This document shows positions 10,166 through 17,773 of a stretch of 58,508 nucleotides of DNA, piece by piece. This DNA comes from Solirubrobacteraceae bacterium (GTDB lineage: Bacteria; Actinomycetota; Thermoleophilia; Solirubrobacterales; Solirubrobacteraceae): contig JAUXSD010000178.1 in NCBI GenBank assembly GCA_030681525.1, forward strand, positions 1 to 58,508, written 5' to 3'. Position 1 is the first letter of the stretch. Each line of letters starts with the position of its first letter. A program made the translations under genes and the position numbers. Under the pieces are notes generated by a model. That model had not been told where the DNA came from and made no database searches. It was given only the letters and a program-made list of their open reading frames with translations.

Positions 10166-12295
10166 CTACGGCCCACCGGCCGGTGCCGCCGGCCCCGGCG
10201 TCACCGCCGGCGCTCGCTGCAGCGCCGTCTCGGGCGAGGGGGCCCGGCCCTGGCGGGTCTTGCCGATCGACGGGCCCAGCGGGCCGGTGAAGTCCGACGC
10301 GCTGCCGACGACGCCCCAGGCGCCGCCGAAGCCGTACCACGGCTGCTGCTCGGCGTCGACGAGCATCCCCGACCGCCACGTGTACCACAGCGGGCAGCTC
10401 ACGCAGGCTCGTGCGTCGTCGCGCACCGCGAGGATCTCGCGGCCGCCGCGGCTGAGGATCTGCGCGAAGCGGCCGGGGTGGCTGTAGGTGGCATGGCTGC
10501 CCTTGGCCACGTAGGCGCGCGGGTGGCTGACGACGCCGGTCTCGTCGGCGACCTTCCGCGCCCGCGCCCACGGCACGTCGACGCTCGTGCTGTGCTCGTG
10601 GAAGCGGACCGACAGCGGCAGCCACGACGCGTCGTCGACCCGGCGCGTCAGCACGCTGATGCGCTCCCAATCGCCCTCGTGGCCGAGCTTGAGGCCGGTC
10701 GCGTCGGCCTGGCCCGTCGGCGTGCTGTGCGGATAGAAGAACCAGTACGTGATGCGGACGTTGGTGATCCCGTCGTCGCCGAGCTCGTCGTGGCGCTCGA
10801 AGTACACCGGCACGGGCTTGAGGACCCGCTGCCGGCCCTGCGTGCCGGTCCGCATCCGCGGCGTCCGCGCCGCGTCGTCGAGGTCGAGGTAGAAGCCTTC
10901 GCGGCCGACGAGATCCGCCCGGTCGGAGAACGTGCGCCGGGAGAACGGCCGCGTCACGTCGGCGGTGGTGTACTCGTCGCCCTCGCCACAGCGCGCCCCC
11001 TGCCTGAACCCGCCCTCGCCGAGGTCGCGCCACTGCGCCGGGGTGCTCAGGGCGGCGGCGAGCTGCCGCGCGCGGGCCTGGCAGCCGCGAAAGGCCCACA
11101 GCAGCCGCGAGCTGCGCAGGAAGTCCTCCGCCGTCCCGGGCGCGATCGGCTCGGCGTGGTGCAGCGACACGAGCGGCGCGAACGTGCGCTCGGGCGCCCG
11201 CGTCGGGATCGGCGTCGTCGCCGGCTGCTCCCCGCTGAGCGCGGCCCGCTCCGCGACGAGGTCGGCGAGCAGCGTCTCGGCCTGCTCGCGCCCGGCGTCG
11301 TCCTCGCCGAGGCCCGCCGGGGCGCGCATCGCCTTGCGGGTGACGCGCTCGCGCGCCACGCTGACCATCGCGTCGACGGCCTCAGCGGAGACGGCCTCGT
11401 CGGCCGTCCCCCTGCGCAGCTGCGCGATGTGGATCTCGTCGCCGGACTCGCCGACGTAGAACCCGGCGATCTCCTGCTCGGGAGCGCCGAGCAGCACGGC
11501 GATCGGCTCGAGCTTCGGGTCCGCACCCGTGCGCACGAGCGCCACCGCGGTGCCGGCCACGAGGTAGACGGCGAACACCATCCACAGGATCGGCCGGCGC
11601 GAGCGCTCGGGGCGGTCGGCCGTGCCGCGGTAGATCGCCGCCAGGCTGAACGCGACGACGGCGACCACGACGACGAGCCACGGGAACACGCGCAGGTGGC
11701 CGACCTGGGACATGAGGCCGAGGACGCCCGCGCCCACGACGCCCAGCGTCACGACCATCGGCCGATCGCAGCGGCCGATGCCCTCGGGTCGCATCCCGCG
11801 GGCGTTCTCGAGCGAGAGCGAATAGGTGCACAGGCCCGCGGCGAGGGCGAGGACGAACGCGACCGCGACGGGCAGGATCGCGTCGCTGTCGAACGACACG
11901 CCCCACCAGTCGTCCCAGAGCATGAGGACGACGACGAAGACGACCGCGAACACGCCGGCGCCGAGCACGAGCTCGCTGCGGTCGTCGAGCGCGTAGATCG
12001 CGACGACCGCCATGAGGCCGGCGATCGTCGCCACGAGCAGCGCGTGCGCGCCGACCGTGGCAAGCAGCTCGGGCGGCAGGAGCGTGACGATCCGGTCGGC
12101 GGGCAGCTCGAGGTGGTCGAAGCGCACCCACAGCAGGGCCCCGCCGGCGAGCGTCATCAGCGCCCCGACGCCGGCCGTCGCCCCGAGGAACTCGAGCGCG
12201 AGCCGCGGCGCGGCGGGCCCGGCCTCCGCGCGCTGGATCGGCGCGCGCGCCGGCCGGCTGAACCGCTCCCTAAGCCACTGGCGCACCGCCGTCAC
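10166..12295 (-). CDS. Multi-pass membrane protein with C-terminal Vps62-like domain
   Basis: 709 residues from a GTG preceded by GGGGTGGG. The first half has about seven transmembrane helices (from about residue 35 to 270). A charged region follows, then a C-terminal domain at about 420-680 with the hallmarks of Vps62-related proteins: YWFFYPHSTPTGQ, KLGHEGDWERISVL, SVRFHEHSTSVDVPWARA and RAYVAKGSHATYSHPG. In that family the HEGDWE and GSHATY segments are the conserved core; the molecular role in bacteria is unknown. It is 79 bp downstream of the DyP peroxidase gene in the same direction. That gap contains TTGACC and TTGACT, so it may also have its own promoter. Confidence 0.75.
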   Translation of the reverse strand: MTAVRQWLRERFSRPARAPIQRAEAGPAAPRLALEFLGATAGVGALMTLAGGALLWVRFDHLELPADRIVTLLPPELLATVGAHALLVATIAGLMAVVAIYALDDRSELVLGAGVFAVVFVVVLMLWDDWWGVSFDSDAILPVAVAFVLALAAGLCTYSLSLENARGMRPEGIGRCDRPMVVTLGVVGAGVLGLMSQVGHLRVFPWLVVVVAVVAFSLAAIYRGTADRPERSRRPILWMVFAVYLVAGTAVALVRTGADPKLEPIAVLLGAPEQEIAGFYVGESGDEIHIAQLRRGTADEAVSAEAVDAMVSVARERVTRKAMRAPAGLGEDDAGREQAETLLADLVAERAALSGEQPATTPIPTRAPERTFAPLVSLHHAEPIAPGTAEDFLRSSRLLWAFRGCQARARQLAAALSTPAQWRDLGEGGFRQGARCGEGDEYTTADVTRPFSRRTFSDRADLVGREGFYLDLDDAARTPRMRTGTQGRQRVLKPVPVYFERHDELGDDGITNVRITYWFFYPHSTPTGQADATGLKLGHEGDWERISVLTRRVDDASWLPLSVRFHEHSTSVDVPWARARKVADETGVVSHPRAYVAKGSHATYSHPGRFAQILSRGGREILAVRDDARACVSCPLWYTWRSGMLVDAEQQPWYGFGGAWGVVGSASDFTGPLGPSIGKTRQGRAPSPETALQRAPAVTPGPAAPAGGP

Positions 12296-12374
12296 GTCCC
12301 ACCCCCGCTTGTGCGCCGAGTCAACCCGACGGCGGGAGCGCGGTCAAGTTCGCCATGCGCGCAGATCGCCGCCG

Positions 12375-13721
12375 TCAGCGGCTGAGCTCGCGCAGCCCCG
12401 CGATGCTCGGGACGAGCAGGTACTCGCCCGCGCGCACGCTGACCATCCGCGGCTGGCCGACGACGAACCTCGGCGGGTGGCCCTGGATCGTCATCTTCGC
12501 GTTGGGCCGGTCGTCGGCCAGGAGCACCCAGTCCTTGTCCTCGCCGAGCCCGAAGATGTTTCCGTCGGCGCACCACTGCGCCTGGACGATCTCGAACTGG
12601 CGCCGGATCGAGCTGCAGAAGGCGATGAAGACCAGGCCGCGATCCTCGCCGTCGTCCGCGTCGCCGTCGGGGGCGGGCGGGCCGTACGGCATCCCGCGCC
12701 GGATCATGCGGTGGCGGCGGCTGCGGGTGGAGTGCCAGCCCAGCGCGTCGCGCGGGTTGACCCGCCGGACGTGGGCGCCCAGCGGGCAGCGCATCCCCTC
12801 GGGATCGTCCTCGTAGCGAAAGTCGTTGATGCGCTCGGGCTCGAGGTACGGCTCGTGGCCGTCGGGGCCCGGCGCGAGGGCGACCGGCGTGCCGTCGCGC
12901 CAGCGGCCCATGATCTTCGCGGCGAGCTGCTCCTCGTCGAGTCCGAGGTTGGCGGCCCGCTCGCGCAGCGCGCGCCGGAACGCGGCCACGTCCTGGCGCA
13001 GCTTGCGGTAGACCATGAACGTCGCGTTGCGGCCCAGCGGCCCGCGCGGCGCCTGCGGAACCTGCTGGTCCTCGTCCTCGTAGCCGAGGATGAACTCGCC
13101 GAGCGGCGACTCGTCCCAGCGGCCGTCGGCCTCGGGGCTGCCGTCGCCGGGCTTGGCGATGTTGCCGTCGCCGGCCACCGCGGGCTGCGCGAATCCGTCG
13201 GAGAAGCCGAAGTGCTCGCGCGAGCCGTCCAGCAGCGCGGCGCGCTCGACGTGCAGGACGCTGATCTTCTCCCCGTCGACCTCGCCGGTCAGGTCGTCGA
13301 CGGCCGCGTCGAGCGCGGGCTCGTGCCGGGCGTTGACCGTCACGAGGATGCTCGCCTCGCCGGTGCCGAAGCCCGGCTCCCAGTGCTCGGGACGGTCCTG
13401 GCCGGCGTCGCGCAGGTCGTCCGCCCGCGCCGCCATGCCGGCGCTGAACTCCTCGGGCATGTCGTCGAGCAGGCCCTGCGAGACGCCGAGCGCCTCCAGG
13501 CCCGCGTACGTGACCGCGACGTTCAGCGTCGTCTCGGGCTTGTCGCCGTGCCACGTCTCGGCGGTCGTCACGCGCGGGATGATCGCCTTGACCCACGCCC
13601 GGCCCGCGGCCTCGTCGGCGACGTGCAGCCACACGTAGGCGGCGTGGGCGAAGCCGTAGCCGCGCAGGATGTTGCCCTGGACGTCGCGCACGTCCAGTGC
13701 CGGCTCGCCGAACGGGCGCAT
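12375..13721 (-). CDS. Dye-decolorizing (DyP-type) peroxidase
   Basis: 448 residues. The heme peroxidase hallmarks are visible: the GxxDG motif as GFSDG at 172-176 with distal Asp175, the proximal His317 in CPLGAHVRRVNPRD, and the following SRRHRMIRRGMPYG with the conserved arginines. The size and the AH-x-R-x-x-NPR spacing fit the larger C/D-type DyPs. No Tat or Sec signal is seen, so it should act in the cytosol or on the membrane face. DyPs use hydrogen peroxide or organic hydroperoxides to oxidise varied substrates. The ATG shares one base with the stop of the upstream gene (TGATG). No encapsulin shell gene is nearby. Confidence 0.9.
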   Translation of the reverse strand: MRPFGEPALDVRDVQGNILRGYGFAHAAYVWLHVADEAAGRAWVKAIIPRVTTAETWHGDKPETTLNVAVTYAGLEALGVSQGLLDDMPEEFSAGMAARADDLRDAGQDRPEHWEPGFGTGEASILVTVNARHEPALDAAVDDLTGEVDGEKISVLHVERAALLDGSREHFGFSDGFAQPAVAGDGNIAKPGDGSPEADGRWDESPLGEFILGYEDEDQQVPQAPRGPLGRNATFMVYRKLRQDVAAFRRALRERAANLGLDEEQLAAKIMGRWRDGTPVALAPGPDGHEPYLEPERINDFRYEDDPEGMRCPLGAHVRRVNPRDALGWHSTRSRRHRMIRRGMPYGPPAPDGDADDGEDRGLVFIAFCSSIRRQFEIVQAQWCADGNIFGLGEDKDWVLLADDRPNAKMTIQGHPPRFVVGQPRMVSVRAGEYLLVPSIAGLRELSR

Positions 13722-14248
13722 CACGCAAACGCCTCCCGGAACGCGCGCAGCCGCTGCTCGGCGTCCATGTCCTGCGCGCGCAGCGCGAACGCGAGCGTCT
13801 GCTCGCGCGCCGCCAGCGCGTTGCGGACGTCGTGGACGGTGCTCTGGTTGTAGGCCGCGACGAAGAACGACGACTTGACCGAATGGTCCAGCAGCCAGCC
13901 GACGAGCTCCGCCGGCCCCGCCGGGCAGCCTTCGCAGCGCCCCCAGATCTCAGGGATCTGCTCGGTCAGCACGTCCATGAGGTCCTCGAGGTAGGTGCGT
14001 TTGTCGCCGTCGAAGGAGCTCGTGAACAGCAGCTGATTGCGCCGCAGCCGGTCGGGCTTCTTGATGCACTCGGTCGGCAGGCGGTCGATGATCACCCAGC
14101 GCGCGAAGTGCGTGCGCGTCGAGCGCGCGAGCGGGCTGCCCGCGCCGCGCGGCAGGGCGGCGAGGAAGGCGTGCAGCGCCTCCTCCTCGCCGGGCCGGAT
14201 CGGCGTGAAGATGTTCAGCGCGGTGGCCTGGCCGTTGCGATCGCTCAT
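13721..14248 (-). CDS. Hypothetical protein, paralogue of the upstream gene
   Basis: 175 residues. It shares ordered motifs with the adjacent product: GQATALNIFTPIRPGE at the start, THFARWVIIDRL near residue 45, LLFTSSFDGDKRTYLEDL near 75, and AQDMDA near the C-terminus. The PGEEEALHAFLAAL and FARWVI pattern suggests the ferredoxin-like alpha+beta fold used by DyP and EthD families; that is inference. It lacks a signal peptide, membrane segment or recognised catalytic motif. It overlaps both neighbours by one to four bases, between its paralogue and the DyP peroxidase, so an accessory or substrate-handling role for the peroxidase is plausible. Confidence 0.75.
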   Translation of the reverse strand: MSDRNGQATALNIFTPIRPGEEEALHAFLAALPRGAGSPLARSTRTHFARWVIIDRLPTECIKKPDRLRRNQLLFTSSFDGDKRTYLEDLMDVLTEQIPEIWGRCEGCPAGPAELVGWLLDHSVKSSFFVAAYNQSTVHDVRNALAAREQTLAFALRAQDMDAEQRLRAFREAFA

Positions 14249-14835
14249 AGGTGGTGCTGCACCTCGGTGAGAAACTCGTTCCACGCCTCGTCGAACTCGG
14301 CGGCGTCCATGTCGCGGGCCCGCACGCGCAGGTCGGCGAGGCGCTTCTTGACCTCCAGCGAGGACAGGATCATCGTCGTGGTGGCCTGCGGATAGGCGCA
14401 GTAGAAGTGGCTCGCCGTGTACTCGTGGCGCGTGATGAACGACTTGAAGGGCGCCGCGGGCACCGGGCCGGGCCAGCCGTAGGACACGCCGAACGTGGCG
14501 CCCAGCTCGCGCGGCACGACGTAGGAGAAGGCGTCGATGTACTGGCTCCACGTGCCGTTGAAGTTGCTCTCGAAGAACTGGTGGGTGTGCTCCAAGTCCT
14601 CGCCGCGCAGCGAGTCGACGATCACCCAGCGCGCGAAGTGGATGAACGACAGCTTCTTGAGCTTCGTGTGCAGAAACGGCGCGTAGGGGCTGAGGAAGAA
14701 GAACGCGCGGTTCAGCGCCACGCCCCACGGGCGCAGGGTGCTGATCGCGGTGAGGGCGGTGGCGCGCCCGCTGACGTTGGCCTTCTCGGCCTCGCCGATG
14801 AGCGCGCGACGCTCCTGCGGGGTCAGCGAGCTCAC
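14245..14835 (-). CDS. Hypothetical protein, paralogue of the downstream gene
   Basis: 196 residues from a GTG with GGAGGG eight bases upstream. It aligns with the next product through SGRATALTAISTLRPWG, IHFARWVIVDSL, FFESNFNGTWSQYIDAF and RARDMDA, but has an insertion with aromatic residues (AFFFLSPYAPF) and a Pro-rich loop (GWPGPVPAAPF). It begins 47 bp after the patatin gene; the gap holds a consensus TTGACA on the minus strand, without a convincing -10, so an internal promoter is possible. No known function. The tandem pair looks like a duplication that has diverged into two subunits. Confidence 0.75.
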   Translation of the reverse strand: MSSLTPQERRALIGEAEKANVSGRATALTAISTLRPWGVALNRAFFFLSPYAPFLHTKLKKLSFIHFARWVIVDSLRGEDLEHTHQFFESNFNGTWSQYIDAFSYVVPRELGATFGVSYGWPGPVPAAPFKSFITRHEYTASHFYCAYPQATTTMILSSLEVKKRLADLRVRARDMDAAEFDEAWNEFLTEVQHHL

Positions 14836-14882
14836 GCGGACACCCTCCGCGATGCGAATTGCGATGTCAACCGAGAGGGCAT

Positions 14883-15887
14883 CTACGTGCTGAGCGCGCG
14901 ACCGTAGCTGTTGCGGTAGTCGTCGAGGTTGAAGTTGTGCAGGAACGAGGCGGCCGCCCGGCGCCCGCCGTTGACGAGGTCGGCGCGGCGCGGGGCCGGC
15001 AGATCGAAGTCGGTCGTGCCGACGGTCCCGGCGTCCACGGTGCAGGTCCGTACCCGAGTCGATGCGGTGACGAACCGCTGATCCCACGCGCCCGACTGGG
15101 TCTGCGAGATGTCGACCGCGAGCGCCGCCGGCCAGCCCAGCATCCGGACGAACGTCCGCAGGCCGCTGCCCACCGCGCGGCCGCCGACGAGCCGCAGGCC
15201 GAACGTCGGGCGGGTCGGAGCGCGCCCGACCGCGTCGAACAGCCAGACCGGGAAGTTCGACAGCGTGCCGCCGTCGATGATCGTCGCCGGCTTGCCGCTG
15301 TTGGCGTCGATGAGCTCGACGGGGGAGAAGAAGTACGGCACCGACAGGCTCATGCGCGCCGCGTCGGCGACCGAGAAGCCGTCCGGGTCGATGTTGGCCT
15401 GGCGCCCGGGCAGCCGGTAGCCGCGCAGGTCGTCGGGCAGCACGAGCAGCCGGCGGTTCGTCACGTCGGCGGCGATCATCCGCAAGCGGTACTCGTGATC
15501 GGGCTGGTGGCCGTCGACGGGCTCCGAGCGCACGTCGCCGAACGTCATGCCGCCGAGCTCGCGCTCGAACCAGCGCCGGAACACCTCACCCCGCGCGAGA
15601 CCGCGGTGCCGCGCGAGGTTGATGGCGCCCCCGATGTACTTCCCGCCGGGACCCGAGTCCTGAAACGAGGCGAACGGCGCGTTGTTGAGCAGGGTCGACA
15701 GGTCCTGGGCGGACTTGCCGGTCGCGAGGTAGGCGGCGATGATCGCGCCGGCGCTGGTGCCGGCGACGCTGCGCCACCTGCTCACGGACAGCCGATCGTT
15801 CTCGGCGAACTCGAGCAGTGCGCCGGCGATCGCCAGCCCCTTGATGCCGCCGCCCTGGAAGACGCCGTCGGCCTCGGTGACCGTCAT
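14883..15887 (-). CDS. Patatin-like phospholipase
   Basis: 334 residues. The patatin catalytic elements are all present: the oxyanion loop GGGIKG at 12-17, the nucleophile elbow GTSAG with Ser45, and the dyad Asp in DGG at 205-207 (TIIDGGTLSNFP). Family members are acyl hydrolases that release fatty acids from phospholipids or other lipids. There is no signal peptide, so it would work on cytoplasmic-side membrane lipid. The ATG overlaps the stop of the alpha-dioxygenase gene (ATGA). This pairing suggests that its fatty-acid product feeds that enzyme. Confidence 0.9.
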   Translation of the reverse strand: MTVTEADGVFQGGGIKGLAIAGALLEFAENDRLSVSRWRSVAGTSAGAIIAAYLATGKSAQDLSTLLNNAPFASFQDSGPGGKYIGGAINLARHRGLARGEVFRRWFERELGGMTFGDVRSEPVDGHQPDHEYRLRMIAADVTNRRLLVLPDDLRGYRLPGRQANIDPDGFSVADAARMSLSVPYFFSPVELIDANSGKPATIIDGGTLSNFPVWLFDAVGRAPTRPTFGLRLVGGRAVGSGLRTFVRMLGWPAALAVDISQTQSGAWDQRFVTASTRVRTCTVDAGTVGTTDFDLPAPRRADLVNGGRRAAASFLHNFNLDDYRNSYGRALST

Positions 15888-17773
15888 TGCGTCTCGGTCG
15901 CCCGCTTCCACGGCTGGAACGCGTTGCCCGTGCCGCGCATCGCCGGGCCCAGCTCCGGGAAGTGGCGCAACAGCACGTCGCCCATCTGGTTGTTGTCGAT
16001 CCAGTCCATCCCGGCCTTCGTGTAGACCTGCGCGTTGTAGTCGCGGCCGAAGAAGCGGTCGCTGTTGAGGCGGCGCGAGGCCATGAGCACGAAGATGCGA
16101 AACGCGGTGTCGCTGAACGCGAAGCCCTTCGGCAGCGGCTCGGCGTACATGCCGACCATGAGGTCGACGCGCTCGACGTCGCCGTAGACCCGTTCGAGCT
16201 CCTCGGCCCACTTGGGGTTGTCGGTGAGCTGCCCGAACGTCTTGGGCACCGGCAGGTGCATGTGGCGGCGAAACTCGCAGTAGCGCGGGACGCCGAGCTC
16301 GCGGTTGCGGATGACGTCCAGCGCGCCCATGTCCATGAAGTGGCCGTCGGGGCGCTCGAACTCCTGGAGGAACCGCGGGTAGTTGTGCATGCACACGACG
16401 CCCGGGTGCTCGGTGCCGAACGAGTACAGCAGGTCGGTCATCTCCATCGTCTGGCCGATCTCCAGCCCGCCGCGACCGGTCAGCTCGCGGAATGTCTTCT
16501 CCGCCAGCAGGCTGTCGTCGGTCCGGCTGCGCAGGACGAAGTGGTCGGGCACCAGCGGATGCATGCGGTAGACGGCGGTGAACTCCTCGGTCAGCGAGTA
16601 GGGGATGCCGTAGTGATCGGTGTGGCTGCCGGGGATGCCGCTGATCACCTCGCTGTCGGAGACCCGGCCGAACAGCTTGTGCACCCGCTCCTCGGCGAGG
16701 CCGAACCAGTTGGCGCGCAGCGCGGCGACGGTCGTCGGATGGCTGATGACGGCCGGCGTCCACTCCATCGTGTGGATCTTCGCCATCAGGGCCGCGTTGA
16801 TCAGCCGCGCGCGCTGGAAGAGCTGCTCGTCGTTCCAGCGCGGGTACTCGGCCTGCAGGCGGTCGCAGATCGAGTTGTGCTCGCGCGTGAAGATCGTGTG
16901 CAGCATCAGCACGCCGAGCCAGAACCCCGGCTCCTGCGTCGGGTCGTGCTTGGGGTCGAACGGCAGGCGCGACTCGATGCCGACCTTCAGCTTGCCGTCC
17001 TCGCCGGTGCGCACCTGCTTCTGCGCCTCGGCCGACTTGCCGTAGATCGACGAGCCGTCCCACCAGTGCGTCTCGCTGTTGAGGTAGGTCGGCGGGTGGT
17101 CGGTGGAGTCGGCCGGCCGCGTGGGGTCGCCCGGGACCTTCATGACCTTCAGCGGGCGCTCGGGAAACGGGTCGTCGTCGGCGAGCTCGATGGTCCACGC
17201 CTGCGCGGGATCGCCCTTGCCGTGGCTGAACCAGTCGCTGATCATGAACTGCAGCCACGGGGCGACCAGCGCGTTGACCGAGGTCGCCGGGATGAACGGA
17301 TCGCGCGTGAGCAGCTCGCGGCTGATGACCCGCGGGTTGGGGCTCATGATGTCCGCGTCGGACTCCGGCCACGTGCGGTCGATCGGGACGTTGCGGCCGA
17401 AGCGCGAGCCGGCGCGGCCCATCGCGGGGTCGCCGAGGTCGTTGTACGTGCCGTCGGACGTGCGCTCGACGAGAAAGCGCGGCTGAAACGGCGGGACCGG
17501 CGGCTCGTCGATCGTCGGCGCCGTGCGCGTGTCGTGGAGGTTCTGCTTGCGCAGGACGTTGCGCACGCCGACGAGCACGGCCAGGCCCGGCACCGTCGGC
17601 AGGCGATGCCAGCCGCGCTTCTGGTCGACGAGCGTCGCCAGGCGGTCGAAGACGCGCCAGAACGGTGTGTTGCGGTAGCCCCCGGGCTTCATGTCAGCGC
17701 CCCGCTTTAACCCGATCAGCAACGCGCCTGCCGACACGCTGAAGAGCAGCTTTCGCGTCCAGGTGAACTTCAC
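15884..17773 (-). CDS. Fatty-acid alpha-dioxygenase (heme peroxidase superfamily)
   Basis: 629 residues, close to plant alpha-DOX1 (about 640). The match runs along the whole protein: GWHRLPTVPGL (54-64), PWLQFMISDW (172-181), WWDGSSIYGK, AKIHTMEWTP (331-340), RANWFGL, VPYSLTEEFTAVYRMHPL-type region with Tyr402 and proximal His405, and SDTAFRIFVLMASRRL. Alpha-dioxygenases use the Tyr radical to add oxygen at C-2 of free fatty acids, giving 2-hydroperoxides that decay to aldehydes. The distal His of plant enzymes (QFMIHDW) is Ser179 here. I chose the GTG at 17773 because GGAGG lies five bases upstream and the length then fits; it overlaps the GMC gene by 80 bp. The start could instead be ATG 17692. 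A hydrophobic N-terminal stretch (9-22) may bind membrane. Confidence 0.88.
   Translation of the reverse strand: MKFTWTRKLLFSVSAGALLIGLKRGADMKPGGYRNTPFWRVFDRLATLVDQKRGWHRLPTVPGLAVLVGVRNVLRKQNLHDTRTAPTIDEPPVPPFQPRFLVERTSDGTYNDLGDPAMGRAGSRFGRNVPIDRTWPESDADIMSPNPRVISRELLTRDPFIPATSVNALVAPWLQFMISDWFSHGKGDPAQAWTIELADDDPFPERPLKVMKVPGDPTRPADSTDHPPTYLNSETHWWDGSSIYGKSAEAQKQVRTGEDGKLKVGIESRLPFDPKHDPTQEPGFWLGVLMLHTIFTREHNSICDRLQAEYPRWNDEQLFQRARLINAALMAKIHTMEWTPAVISHPTTVAALRANWFGLAEERVHKLFGRVSDSEVISGIPGSHTDHYGIPYSLTEEFTAVYRMHPLVPDHFVLRSRTDDSLLAEKTFRELTGRGGLEIGQTMEMTDLLYSFGTEHPGVVCMHNYPRFLQEFERPDGHFMDMGALDVIRNRELGVPRYCEFRRHMHLPVPKTFGQLTDNPKWAEELERVYGDVERVDLMVGMYAEPLPKGFAFSDTAFRIFVLMASRRLNSDRFFGRDYNAQVYTKAGMDWIDNNQMGDVLLRHFPELGPAMRGTGNAFQPWKRATETQ

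Noticed and set aside
12375..13721. DyP peroxidase as encapsulin cargo
   Set aside because: No encapsulin gene is adjacent and the C-terminus (RELSR) lacks the usual cargo-loading peptide with repeated Leu and Gly.
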